Of a DNA stretch of 64,000 nt, positions 15,233 to 23,724 are shown in pieces. A program made the position numbers and the translations under genes. The stretch comes from SZUA-309 sp965233675 (GTDB lineage: Bacteria > Pseudomonadota > Gammaproteobacteria > Pseudomonadales > Azotimanducaceae). The notes beneath the pieces were generated by a model that was given only the letters and a program-made list of their open reading frames with translations, ran no database searches and was not told the DNA's origin. Position 1 is the stretch's first letter. Each line of letters starts with the position of its first letter. The stretch spans positions 1,488,001 to 1,552,000 of the forward strand of contig OZ247498.1 of assembly GCA_965233675.1 (NCBI GenBank). The letters run 5' to 3'.

Positions 15233-16429
15233 TCAATCCCTCCCGAGAATGACCGTACCGGCACAATGCCGGGTGCCCAGCATGCCGCCATTCCCATGGG
15301 CCACGGCCAGTTTCGCATCAGCCACCTGAGCGGTCGATTCGCCGCGCAACTGGCGGGCCGCTTCGATCAACAGGAATAGACCCCGCATGCCGGGATGGTT
15401 GGATGAGAGCCCGCCGCCATCCGTATTCAGCGCCGGGCCGCCTGACTGGTCGAACCGCAGACGGCCGCCCGCCACCCAGGCACCGCCTTCGCCCTTGGCG
15501 CAGAAGCCCAGGTCTTCCAGCAGGGCGAGCACCGTGATGCTGAAGGAGTCGTAGATCATGGCGATATCTATCTCGCCGGGGCTGATGCCGGCCTCCCCGA
15601 AAGCCTGAGGCCCGGATTGGATTGCGGCACTGGTGGTCATGTCGCCGCCATTCTCCGGATATCTCGTGGCCTCCCCGGCACCCAGAATCCATACCGGTGA
15701 CTTCGCACAATCCCTTGCCACCTCGGGTGCCGCTATCACCATGGCACCACCGCCATCAGAGATCATGCAGCATTCCAGCAGGTGCAGCGGATCGGCGATC
15801 ATCCGGGAATTCACCACATCCTCGATCGTGGTTTCCCGGATGTCGAGGAATTCGAGATCTTCCATCGCCCGGACCGCGTCCGGATTGCGCATGGCGTGAT
15901 AACGGGTGGTTACGGCGATCTCCGCCAGTTGCTCGGGGGTGGTGCCGTACTCGAACATATGCCGTCTGGCGACCATGGCGTAGTTGGCGATCAGCGTCAT
16001 GCCGGTGAACGCCTCCATGTTATCCGCCGGATGTACACCGCCCGCTCTGCCACCCGCGCCAATTCGCTGCATATCGCTGTGCGCGGTGGAGCCGTAAGTG
16101 AGCAGTGCGACCCGGGCCTTCCCCGCCGCGATGTCACGCTTCGCGTGGGCAGCGTGATACTCGTAGGAACTCCCGCCCACATTGGTGGTGTCGATCACGT
16201 TGGGCTTCAGCCCGAAATACTCGGCGATCGTCAGCCCGCCCATGCCACCGCCTTCACCGGCATCGTAGATGGCATCCACATCCGACCAGTTGAGACCCGC
16301 ATCCGCCAGCGCCCTGGCAGCGGAGGCGGCCTTGATCTGCAAGGGGCTGACCCGCCCTTCCACGTCCCGGTCAGCGTACTCGTGAATGCCGACGATGGCC
16401 GCGTCCCGCGTGCCGATGCCCCTGCTCAT
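15233..16429 (-). CDS. Thiolase-like (SCP2/Ltp2-type) protein
   Basis: A 398-residue thiolase-superfamily protein. The position of the catalytic Cys of ordinary thiolases is Ser (TTNVGGSSYEYH, S87/S88), as in the lipid-transfer/Ltp2 clade, which does not do Claisen thiolysis. Other blocks are DGGGAMV (225-231), AMIYDSFSITV with Y293, GLSSNHPGMRG (H345) and HGNGGMLGTRHCAGT. Y293 is at the place of a catalytic Tyr of Ltp2 retro-aldolases, to my recollection. Tight linkage to DUF35 supports a thiolase-DUF35 complex acting on a CoA ester, perhaps in sterol side-chain degradation (inference). Confidence 0.9.
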   Translation of the reverse strand: MSRGIGTRDAAIVGIHEYADRDVEGRVSPLQIKAASAARALADAGLNWSDVDAIYDAGEGGGMGGLTIAEYFGLKPNVIDTTNVGGSSYEYHAAHAKRDIAAGKARVALLTYGSTAHSDMQRIGAGGRAGGVHPADNMEAFTGMTLIANYAMVARRHMFEYGTTPEQLAEIAVTTRYHAMRNPDAVRAMEDLEFLDIRETTIEDVVNSRMIADPLHLLECCMISDGGGAMVIAAPEVARDCAKSPVWILGAGEATRYPENGGDMTTSAAIQSGPQAFGEAGISPGEIDIAMIYDSFSITVLALLEDLGFCAKGEGGAWVAGGRLRFDQSGGPALNTDGGGLSSNHPGMRGLFLLIEAARQLRGESTAQVADAKLAVAHGNGGMLGTRHCAGTVILGRD

Positions 16430-16526
16430 CCGACCCCCTGGTCCCCAATCGATGCTTTCAGTCTACGGTGAAAAGAAAGACGGACCAAGGTACGCTGTCT
16501 GCTGCAGAGCCAGTCAGCGAGAGATC

Positions 16527-17435
16527 ATGGCAACGATTCCCCAGGAACTCGAAAAGATTCCATTCGGTGCGACGGGTCACGATTCAACCCGCCTGATTTT
16601 CGGCGCGGCGACCCTGGGCGGTATGCGTCAGGAGAAGGCCGACGATGTGCTGGCCATGATGCGGGCCACCGGCATCAATCACATCGATGTGGCGCGCAGC
16701 TACGGCGAAGCGGAGTTACGACTCGCCCCCTTCCTGTCCGATCACTCACAGGACTATTTTCTGGCCAGCAAAACGGCTGAACGATCCGCCGCCGGTGCCC
16801 GTCGTCAGCTCGAGGAATCCCTTACCCGGCTCGGCGTGGATCAGATCGACCTGATTCAACTGCACAACCTGACCGATCAGGCAGGCTGGCAGGCGGCCAT
16901 GGCGGACGATGGCGCTGTCGCCGCACTCGACCAGGCACGCAGCGAAGGCCTGGTGAAATTCATCGGGGTGACCGGACATGGCACTTATGCACCCCAGATG
17001 CACCGCAGGAGCCTGAAGGCGTATGACTTCGCATCGGTGCTCGTGCCATATAACTTTTCCATGCGGCAGAATGAGCAGTACCGCGCGGATCTGGAAGCGC
17101 TGATCGCGGACTGCGAAGCCAGGCAGGTGGCGATCCAGACCATAAAGGCCGTCGCCCGCCGGCGCTGGACAGACGATGATCCAGGCCGCCGCTTCTCCTG
17201 GTACATGCCGCTGGAGGATCCGGGTGCACTCAAACGGGCGGTGGGCTATGTGCTGGGACGGCCGGGGCTGTTCCTGAACACCACCAGCGACGCGACGCTG
17301 TTGCCGGCGATCTATGCGGCGGCACAGGAAGGTGTGGAATTACCCGGCGATGACGAGATGCACGCGGACGCAGAGGCGTTCGGCATCGAGCCCCTGTTCA
17401 TTCGAGACAAGACCGACGACGTTCGTGTGGCCTAG
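16527..17435 (+). CDS. Aldo/keto reductase family protein
   Basis: A 302-residue enzyme; the frame opens earlier, but ATG 16527 follows a GAGAGA site. The N-terminus lacks a signal peptide, so it is cytoplasmic. The catalytic tetrad residues are D54 (HIDVARSY), Y59, K82 (ASKTAE) and H113 (IQLHNL). The C-terminal NADPH-binding portion is atypical, with no clear RxxPxxG block, and no Fe-S cysteines are present. It is transcribed away from the thiolase gene, from an intergenic space of under 100 bp. Substrate unknown. Confidence 0.9.
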   Translation: MATIPQELEKIPFGATGHDSTRLIFGAATLGGMRQEKADDVLAMMRATGINHIDVARSYGEAELRLAPFLSDHSQDYFLASKTAERSAAGARRQLEESLTRLGVDQIDLIQLHNLTDQAGWQAAMADDGAVAALDQARSEGLVKFIGVTGHGTYAPQMHRRSLKAYDFASVLVPYNFSMRQNEQYRADLEALIADCEARQVAIQTIKAVARRRWTDDDPGRRFSWYMPLEDPGALKRAVGYVLGRPGLFLNTTSDATLLPAIYAAAQEGVELPGDDEMHADAEAFGIEPLFIRDKTDDVRVA

Positions 17436-17474
17436 CGGGTCCTGCGCTTGCGCGACTTCACCCGCCGGTGTCCT

Positions 17475-18044
17475 CTACTTCGATGACACCAGATTCGGCA
17501 GCCGTTGCGCGTACCGTTCCACCTGGAACCAGTCGGTGTATTCGTAGTCCCGGGTCGTATCCGTGTCCTCGCCGGCTTTTTCGGCGATGCGACGCATGAG
17601 CCACTTCACCGGCAGGGCGTATTTCGAGTAACGCAGCGCGCCGGCAATCATTTCAGTGTCGTCGAAGGTGACCGTGAGCTGGTCGAGCATTTTCTGTCGG
17701 GCATCGGCCAGCGATTCAGCTCTCAGCAACGGATCCTTCGTCGCTGCACTCAGCAGAACCAGAAAGAAGCTTCTCGGACGGGTCGCAATGGTGTCGGCAT
17801 TGGCTTTGATGAAGTCGGTCAGCTCCCGCTCCAGGCCACCGGCATGCATGGAAGCGCCGAAGACGAGCAGATCGAATGCGTCGAGATCGATGCCTTGCGC
17901 GGTGCTCGCATCGATGCAGCGCACCGACACCCCGGAGCGCTCCAGATGTTCACCGAGTCGGGCGGCAATTTTCGCCGTCTGTCCCTGGCGCGTCGCAAAC
18001 AGTATCAGTACGTTCAGCGTCTTTACCCGTCCCGCCCGGCACAC
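17475..18044 (-). CDS. Flavodoxin-domain protein, HemG-like
   Basis: A 189-residue flavodoxin-fold protein. The FMN loop is FATRQGQTAKIA and the second is VFGASMHAGGLERELTDFI, followed by RSFFLVLLSA, which resembles HemG (menaquinone-dependent protoporphyrinogen dehydrogenase) rather than electron-carrier flavodoxins. The start is taken as GTG 18044, overlapping the WYL gene by 22 bp; a shorter start just before LNVLILF is possible. HemG function in haem synthesis is inference; another quinone-coupled role is open. Downstream of the WYL regulator, probably co-transcribed. Confidence 0.8.
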   Translation of the reverse strand: MCRAGRVKTLNVLILFATRQGQTAKIAARLGEHLERSGVSVRCIDASTAQGIDLDAFDLLVFGASMHAGGLERELTDFIKANADTIATRPRSFFLVLLSAATKDPLLRAESLADARQKMLDQLTVTFDDTEMIAGALRYSKYALPVKWLMRRIAEKAGEDTDTTRDYEYTDWFQVERYAQRLPNLVSSK

Positions 18045-18706
18045 AGGAGATAATCCTCCAGCCGCTTGCCCTGCTCGTCCGGAAAGGTCGAGTTGAGTAC
18101 GTTCAAGGTGCTGATCCGGTCAATCCGGAAGCTGCGGAAGGCCTGACGCAACTCGCACCAGCCCCCCAGCGTCCAGGTTTTGCCCCAGTAAAGCAGGGTC
18201 AGCGGCCAGACAATCCGCTCGGTGCCCTGTTCCGAGGCATCCCGATAGTCCAGGAATATCCGCACCCGGCGGTTGATCCCATCGCGGACTTCACCGAGCA
18301 GTTCCGTGGTCCGTGCGTTCATGCTCGTATCCGGCACCACGAGCCGGTGGGACTCGAGGGCGGGACGAAGGCGCTCCGGGAGCACCGCATCCACCTTGGC
18401 GAGAATGCTGTCTGCGGCTTTCGCCATTTCCGAATCCCCCCAACTCCTCGCCACATCCGCACCGAACACGAGGGCCTGCAGTTCTTCCTCATTGAACATC
18501 AGCGGCGGGATCTGATATCCGCGGCGCAGCACGTAGCCTACGCAGGCTTCCCCTTCGATGGGTACGCCGGAAGCGGCCAGATCCTGAATATCCCGGTAGA
18601 TGGTGCGTTCGGAGACCTCCAGACGCTCGGCAAGGGTTTTTGCCGTCACCACGCGCCCTCGCCCCAGCAGGAGCACGATCTGAAACAGTCTGTCGGCTGG
18701 CCGCAT
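18023..18706 (-). CDS. HTH/WYL-domain transcriptional regulator (YafY-like)
   Basis: A 227-residue regulator. The N-terminal helix-turn-helix (about 5-55) includes TAKTLAERLEVSERTIYRDIQDL and the C-terminal WYL domain reads VWPLTLLYWGKTWTLGGWCELRQAFRSFRIDRI. WYL domains sense ligands, often nucleic acid or small metabolites. The upstream region holds two dyads with TACTGACA-like arms, plausible operators, so autoregulation is likely. A GAGG site precedes ATG 18706. The flavodoxin gene overlaps its end. Confidence 0.92.
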   Translation of the reverse strand: MRPADRLFQIVLLLGRGRVVTAKTLAERLEVSERTIYRDIQDLAASGVPIEGEACVGYVLRRGYQIPPLMFNEEELQALVFGADVARSWGDSEMAKAADSILAKVDAVLPERLRPALESHRLVVPDTSMNARTTELLGEVRDGINRRVRIFLDYRDASEQGTERIVWPLTLLYWGKTWTLGGWCELRQAFRSFRIDRISTLNVLNSTFPDEQGKRLEDYLLCAGRDG

Positions 18707-18792
18707 GGCCCTACCTCGATAAGTTGCACTGACAGGAGTCTAGCATCGGCATATCCAGGCTTTTATCGCTTTCGGCGCGAAAACCGTTTCTC

Positions 18793-18814
18793 TACCGACA
18801 TAGCGTTGTCAGTA
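18793..18814. promoter_or_regulatory. Upstream operator-like dyad (site 1)
   Basis: TACCGACA at 18793-18800 and TGTCAGTA at 18807-18814 flank a 6-bp spacer; arms match the second site with one mismatch. Its spacing and similarity to site 2 and its place before the WYL gene make it a candidate regulator-binding site. No binding data. Confidence 0.55.
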
Positions 18815-18844
18815 ATACCCTCATATATCCCCATTCTTTCAGGG

Positions 18845-18870
18845 CCTACTGACAGACAGTTGTCAGTAGG
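18845..18870. promoter_or_regulatory. Perfect operator-like palindrome (site 2)
   Basis: CCTACTGACA (18845-18854) and TGTCAGTAGG (18861-18870) are perfect inverted arms around a 6-bp spacer. The inner eight bases repeat the pattern of site 1, 54 bp away centre to centre. It lies between the divergent WYL gene and a small downstream frame, so it may control either. A hairpin with this symmetry is less likely to be a terminator because no T-run follows. Confidence 0.6.
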
Positions 18871-18911
18871 TAACCGCTAAAGTGGCAACACCAATGACGG
18901 GAGGCGGGTCG

Positions 18912-19082
18912 ATGAACACAGAGTCCACGAAGACAGCCGGGGATATCCGCCGCACCACCACCGGATTGACGCAGCCCTGGCGTCGCTTCATCCGGCTTCG
19001 TGCCTGTGGCAGAAACCGGCTGGCCGGTGCCTGGCAGCAACCGGTGGTTCAATGCTGTCGGGAAATGGGACGTGCCGGCTGA
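18912..19082 (+). CDS. Possible small protein downstream of the operator pair
   Basis: A 56-residue frame from ATG 18912 with a GGGAGG site 6 bp upstream. The product is Arg-rich (IRRTTTG, PWRRFIRLRACGRNR) and has three cysteines. I recognise no family. The remaining 18707-18911 stretch holds the WYL operators and its promoter. The reading could also be non-coding, since other frames here are open too; evidence is the start signal, short length and position downstream of two dyads. Confidence 0.3.
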   Translation: MNTESTKTAGDIRRTTTGLTQPWRRFIRLRACGRNRLAGAWQQPVVQCCREMGRAG

Positions 19083-19086
19083 GGAC

Positions 19087-20877
19087 TCAGGCGTCCGGGG
19101 ATTCTTCCTGGGCCTTATAGACGGTTCTGCCGCCGATGATCGTTCGCAGGACCCGGGCATCCCGAATCGCGGCCGGTGGGATTGCGGTCAGATCCTGATC
19201 CAGCACCACCAGATCAGCGAGCCGGCCTTTTTCGATACTGCCCTTGAGGCCTTCTTCAAACGACGCGTGGGCCGCCGTCCGGGTGTACGCAAGCAATGCG
19301 GCTTCCACAGAGATCTTTTCTTCAGGCACCCAGCCGTCCGGGTGGGCGCCATCCAGCGTCCGCCGGGTGACCGCGCCATAGATACCGAGCAGCGGCATGG
19401 GGGGTGCCACCATGAGATCACTGCCGAATGCCACCGCCGCGCCTGACTCGAGCAGCCGGTTGAAGGCATAGGTGGTCTTCGCTCTTTCCGCGCCAATCAC
19501 CTTTTCCGCCCAGCGCCCATCATCGATCGCATGATAGGGCTGCATACTGGCGATCACGTCGAGTTCGGCAAAGCGGGCGAAATCAGCCGGATCGATATGC
19601 TGCGCGTGCTCGATTCGCAAACGTCGATCCTTCTCGCCATTCACGGAGATCGTCTGTGCATACATGTCGAGCAGTGCGGCGATCGCCCGATCGCCAATTG
19701 CGTGAACCATGATCTGAAGGTCCGCCGCATCCGCGCCCTGAATCCAGCGCTCCATGTCGGCGAGTTCGTTGATAAAGAACCCGCGGTCTCCAGGGGTATC
19801 GGTAAACGGCTCGAAGAACGCGGCGGTGTGAGAACCCAGGGAACCATCCATGAAGCCCTTCAGTCCGCCGATCCGGAGCCACTCGTCGCCTCGCCCCACG
19901 CGGGCGACTTCATCCGCCAGACGCTCCCAGTCCCGCAATGGCACCACTGAATAAACCCGGGTGGTCAGATCTCCGGACGCCCTCGCCCGCCGGTACGTGG
20001 CCAGACTCTGCCAGCCCGCCATATCGTGCACCGAGGTCACACCCTGTGCGGCAACGTGGGCGCTGATCGCTGCCAGCGCCCGGTCGAGTTGCTCTTCGCT
20101 CGGCTCCGGCATGACGGGGTAGACGAGCCCCATTGCATTGTCTTTGAGCACACCGGTTGGATTGCCCGCCTCGTCCCGGACGATTTCACCGCCCGCAACG
20201 TCTTCGGTATCGGCTGTCACACCGGCCAGGCTCAGCGCCTTCGAGTTCGCCAGAACCATGTGCCCGTCCAGCCGGTTGACGAGCACCGGATTATCGGGCG
20301 TCAGGGCGTCGATCCATTCCTTACGGGGTAATTCGCCCCCCCAGTTCTCATGATCCCAGTCGCCATTGGTGATCCACTCTCCTTCGGCCAGGGTCCCGGC
20401 ATATTCGCCGATACGCCTGGCAAACGCTTCCGGAGTCGCCGCATCCCTGAGCTGTACCGATGCCAGCGAGAATCCACCATCCAGGAAGTGCACGTGGGCA
20501 TCGATAAAACCAGGCACCACCATCCCACCTGGCGCTTCAAGGCGTTCGGTGCCCTCGCCGATCAACGGCTGAATGTCCGCATTCGATCCCACGGCCAGGA
20601 TCCTGTCACCGGAAACGGCAACGGCTTCTGCCCAGGGATACGTCGGGTCGGAGGTGAATATACGCGCGCCGGTGATGGCGAAATCCGCAACCATGGGTTC
20701 ATCGGCGGCGGGAACCGACGAGGTCGGCTCCGCGGGTTGGGAACAGCCACTGAACAGGAAGACGGCAAGCCAGGTAATGCCGGCTGCCAGTAGATGCCGG
20801 TAGCCGACCCGCGCAACAGCAACGTCGCGCGGGTCGCTACAGCTGAACGTATCAGTGGCGAAAGTGACGTGGGTCAA
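19087..20877 (-). CDS. Lipoprotein amidohydrolase (family 3, YtcJ-like)
   Basis: A long open frame whose credible protein is about 596 residues from a TTG at 20877, 19 bp after the aldehyde dehydrogenase stop; no ATG is available before the signal. The signal region AAGITWLAVFLFSGCS contains a lipobox (FSGC), so the enzyme should be lipid-anchored. The amidohydrolase block GFIDAHVHFLDGG gives the metal HxH, and family-3 motifs WDHENWGG, IHAIGDRAI-like VHAIGDRAIAALL, RIEHAQHIDP and AFGSDLMV follow. Such enzymes hydrolyse amides or carbamates; substrate unknown. Start is uncertain. Confidence 0.85.
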   Translation of the reverse strand: MTHVTFATDTFSCSDPRDVAVARVGYRHLLAAGITWLAVFLFSGCSQPAEPTSSVPAADEPMVADFAITGARIFTSDPTYPWAEAVAVSGDRILAVGSNADIQPLIGEGTERLEAPGGMVVPGFIDAHVHFLDGGFSLASVQLRDAATPEAFARRIGEYAGTLAEGEWITNGDWDHENWGGELPRKEWIDALTPDNPVLVNRLDGHMVLANSKALSLAGVTADTEDVAGGEIVRDEAGNPTGVLKDNAMGLVYPVMPEPSEEQLDRALAAISAHVAAQGVTSVHDMAGWQSLATYRRARASGDLTTRVYSVVPLRDWERLADEVARVGRGDEWLRIGGLKGFMDGSLGSHTAAFFEPFTDTPGDRGFFINELADMERWIQGADAADLQIMVHAIGDRAIAALLDMYAQTISVNGEKDRRLRIEHAQHIDPADFARFAELDVIASMQPYHAIDDGRWAEKVIGAERAKTTYAFNRLLESGAAVAFGSDLMVAPPMPLLGIYGAVTRRTLDGAHPDGWVPEEKISVEAALLAYTRTAAHASFEEGLKGSIEKGRLADLVVLDQDLTAIPPAAIRDARVLRTIIGGRTVYKAQEESPDA

Positions 20878-20896
20878 AGGGCGTATCTGAGCCGGA

Positions 20897-22330
20897 TCAG
20901 CCAGCCGCGTTATAACCGAGCAGCGCCTTGGTCTCGAGGAACTCCTCCAGACCCCACTTGCTGAACTCGCGGCCATTACCCGACTGCTTGTAGCCGCCGA
21001 ACGGTGCTCCCGGATCAACACCGGCGCCGTTCAGATGCACGTTGCCCGCGCGGATCTTCCGGCCGATATTGGCTGCATGCTCCAGATCGCCACTGGAAAC
21101 ATAGGCCGCCAGCCCGTAGACCGTATCGTTGGCGATCTCCACCGCTTCTTCTTCATCCGCATAGGGAATGAGCGAAAGCACCGGACCGAAAATCTCTTCC
21201 TGAGCGATGCTCATGTCGTTGCTGACGTCAGAGAAGATGGTCGGCTTGACGAAGTAACCACGATTCAGTCCGTCCGGACGCCCAACGCCGCCCGTCTGCA
21301 GTGTGGCGCCTTCATCGATTCCCTTCTGAATGAGTGCCTGCACCTTGTTGAACTGAGTCTCGGAAACCAGCGGACCGATCTGAGTTTCCTGATCCGTGGG
21401 ATCACCCACCTTGATCTGCTCAGCCGTCGCCTTGGCGATGGCCGCTGCTTCTTCCATGCGGCTTGCCGGCACCAGCATACGGGTCGGAGCATTGCAGGAC
21501 TGCCCTGTATTCATGCATACACCAAAGGTATCCCGGGCGATCACCTCCGGGAGGGTGGCATCGTCGAGAATCACGTTCGGCGACTTGCCGCCGAGTTCCT
21601 GAGCCACGCGCTTGACCGTGTTCGCCGCTTCCTGCGCGACAGAGATGCCGGCACGGGTGGAACCGGTGAACGACATCATGTCGATGTCCGGGTGCGCTGA
21701 CATGACAACACCAACGTTCGGACCATCCCCATGCACGAGATTGAACACCCCTGGCGGAACGCCGGCTTCATCCATGATCTCCGTAAAGATGATGGCGTTC
21801 AGCGGTGCAATTTCGGAGGGTTTCAACACCATGGTGCAGCCGGCAGCAATGGCCGGCCCGACCTTGGCGGCAATCTGGTTCAGCGGCCAGTTCCAGGGCG
21901 TGATCAGACCACAGACACCGATGGGCTCACGCACGATTTTCGCGGTACCCGCGTCCTCTTCCCAGGGGAAGTTTGAGAGTGCATTCAGTGCATACATCAG
22001 ATGACCGAGACCGGCAGGTGCCTGGGCAGCCGTTGCCAGACCAATGGGCGCACCCATTTCCTGAGAGACCGCAGCAGCGATATCACCCATGCGCGCCTTG
22101 TAGCATTCGATGATCCGACCGAGCAGCGCCGAGCGCTCTTCGACGGTGGTCTGTGAAAAAGATGCGAACGCAGCCTTGGCAGCCGCGACGGCCTTGTCCA
22201 CATCCTCTTTGCCACCCATGGCAATGCTGGCGATGGCTTCTTCGGTCGCCGGATTGATCACTTCCAGCGTGTCGCTGGTGGAAGGGGCCACCCATTCGCC
22301 GTTGATATAGAACTTATTGGTGTTTTCCAT
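20897..22330 (-). CDS. NAD(P)-dependent aldehyde dehydrogenase
   Basis: A 477-residue enzyme oxidising aldehydes to acids. Catalytic Cys is C279 (NTGQSCNAPTR) and Glu E245 (QELGGKSPN). The Rossmann segment ITPWNWPLNQI and FTGSTRAG (221-228) are standard, and the C-terminal GGYKQSGNGREFSKWGLEEF block is intact. The adjacent CYP153-like P450 and ferredoxin suggest it takes the aldehyde from a terminally oxidised alkane or alcohol on to the fatty acid, but the alcohol dehydrogenase step is not in the window. Confidence 0.95.
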   Translation of the reverse strand: MENTNKFYINGEWVAPSTSDTLEVINPATEEAIASIAMGGKEDVDKAVAAAKAAFASFSQTTVEERSALLGRIIECYKARMGDIAAAVSQEMGAPIGLATAAQAPAGLGHLMYALNALSNFPWEEDAGTAKIVREPIGVCGLITPWNWPLNQIAAKVGPAIAAGCTMVLKPSEIAPLNAIIFTEIMDEAGVPPGVFNLVHGDGPNVGVVMSAHPDIDMMSFTGSTRAGISVAQEAANTVKRVAQELGGKSPNVILDDATLPEVIARDTFGVCMNTGQSCNAPTRMLVPASRMEEAAAIAKATAEQIKVGDPTDQETQIGPLVSETQFNKVQALIQKGIDEGATLQTGGVGRPDGLNRGYFVKPTIFSDVSNDMSIAQEEIFGPVLSLIPYADEEEAVEIANDTVYGLAAYVSSGDLEHAANIGRKIRAGNVHLNGAGVDPGAPFGGYKQSGNGREFSKWGLEEFLETKALLGYNAAG

Positions 22331-22354
22331 GCTGTCCTCTATTGAAATACTGAA

Positions 22355-22372
22355 GGAGCGCCTGTGCGCCCC
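22355..22372. other. Imperfect GC-rich hairpin between P450 and ALDH genes
   Basis: GGAGCGC (22355-22361) and GCGCCCC (22366-22372) pair with one mismatch around a CTGT loop. No T-run follows on the minus strand, so it is not a clear terminator; it may influence mRNA processing or partial termination between 22403 and 22330. Confidence 0.3.
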
Positions 22373-22402
22373 ACCGATTACTGTTTGATTTTTCGCCGTC
22401 GT

Positions 22403-23683
22403 CTATTTGGCTGTGAGCTGAACCGGAAGTTCCAGATAACCCTTCACGAAACTGGAGCGCACGCGCACCGGCTCGCCGACCACCTCTACCTTGTCGAAGC
22501 GATTCAGGATCTCATCCCAGGCGATGCGCAGTTGCATCTCCGCCACCCGGTTACCCATGCAGCGGTGCAGGCCGAAACCGAAGGCGATGTGTTTGCGCGC
22601 GTTTTCCCGATCGATGATGAAATCGTTGGCATTCTCGAACATGGATTCATCCCGGTTGCCCGAGACGTACCACATCACCACGCGATCGCCTTCTTTGATC
22701 TGCTGCCCGCCGAGCACCGTGTCCTGCGTCGCCGTTCGGCGCATGTGAGCAAGTGGCGTCTGCCAGCGGATGATCTCGGAGACCATGTTCGGAATCAGAC
22801 CCGGGTCTGCTTTCAGCTTCGCAAACTGATCCGGAAACTGATTGAGCGCCAGAAGCCCACCGGAGAGAGAGTTCCGGGTTGTGTCGTTGCCCCCAACGAT
22901 CAGCAGCACGAGGTTGCCCAGGAACTCCATCGGCCTGTTCACCAGGTCCCGGGTGGCCTCGCCGTGAGCCAGCAGTGAGATCAGATCGTTGCCCGGCTCT
23001 TTCTGCCTGGCCCGCTCGTGCCACAGGCCGGTGAAATACTCGAGACACTCGAACATCTCGGCCCGGCGCTGCTCTTCGGACTCGATCAGCCCGGAGTTCT
23101 CATCTGCCGTGGTTACATCCGACCAGCGGGTGAGCTTGCGCCGTTCTTCCCAGGGGAAATCAAACAGGGTCGCGAGCATCTGCGTGGTCAGTTCGATGGA
23201 CACCCGATCCACCCAGTTGAAGGTTTCGCCCACCGGGAGCGAGTCCAGAATCTCACAGACCCGCTGACGGATGACGGGTTCCAGCGCCGCCAGGTTCCGG
23301 GGCCCCACCACCGGCGAGACAACCTTGCGCTGTTCGTCATGCTGAGGCGGGTCCATGGCAATGAACATGGGCAAAACGAAATCCTCGTCCGGATCATCGA
23401 TCACGATGGTCGGTTCAGAGGAGAAAACCTCGTTATTGGTATCCACTTCCTTGATCAGGTCATAACTGGATACGGACCAGTACGGGCCGTTGGCAATCGC
23501 TGGTTCCGCGCAGTAATGCACGGGGGCTTCCGCCCGCAGCCGTTCGAAGTACGGCCAGATCAGGTCGTGTTCGAACAGTTCCCCCTGAGCCACGTCGAGT
23601 TTGTCGAGTGGTGTGCTGTAGGCATCCTGCCGGGCCTGTTCAATTGCGTCGGTGGTTGCACCGAAGTCGATCGCTTCGCTCAT
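22403..23683 (-). CDS. Cytochrome P450, CYP153-like alkane hydroxylase
   Basis: A 426-residue soluble P450; ATG 23683 follows GGGAGAG. The I-helix is GGNDTTR (264-270), the ExxR is EIIR (303-306) and the haem block FGFGLHRCMG places the ligand at C375. Segments PYFERLRAEAPVHY, PYWSVSSYDLI, VFSSEPTI and VVMWYVSGNRDESMF are characteristic of CYP153, which hydroxylates medium-chain alkanes or fatty acids at the terminal carbon. The ferredoxin gene follows upstream at 23725. Family call is good; exact substrate is inference. Confidence 0.88.
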   Translation of the reverse strand: MSEAIDFGATTDAIEQARQDAYSTPLDKLDVAQGELFEHDLIWPYFERLRAEAPVHYCAEPAIANGPYWSVSSYDLIKEVDTNNEVFSSEPTIVIDDPDEDFVLPMFIAMDPPQHDEQRKVVSPVVGPRNLAALEPVIRQRVCEILDSLPVGETFNWVDRVSIELTTQMLATLFDFPWEERRKLTRWSDVTTADENSGLIESEEQRRAEMFECLEYFTGLWHERARQKEPGNDLISLLAHGEATRDLVNRPMEFLGNLVLLIVGGNDTTRNSLSGGLLALNQFPDQFAKLKADPGLIPNMVSEIIRWQTPLAHMRRTATQDTVLGGQQIKEGDRVVMWYVSGNRDESMFENANDFIIDRENARKHIAFGFGLHRCMGNRVAEMQLRIAWDEILNRFDKVEVVGEPVRVRSSFVKGYLELPVQLTAK

Positions 23684-23724
23684 GATTCTCTCCCATCGCA
23701 CCACGCTATGAGCGCGGACGACTT

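Noticed and set aside
17435..17475. GCGGGT/ACCCGC inverted repeat after the aldo/keto reductase
   Set aside because: Arms are only six bases with a loop of about 19 bases and no T-run; not a convincing terminator.
18845..18870. Perfect palindrome considered as a terminator
   Set aside because: No T-run follows on either strand and a related dyad lies 54 bp away; operator reading fits better.
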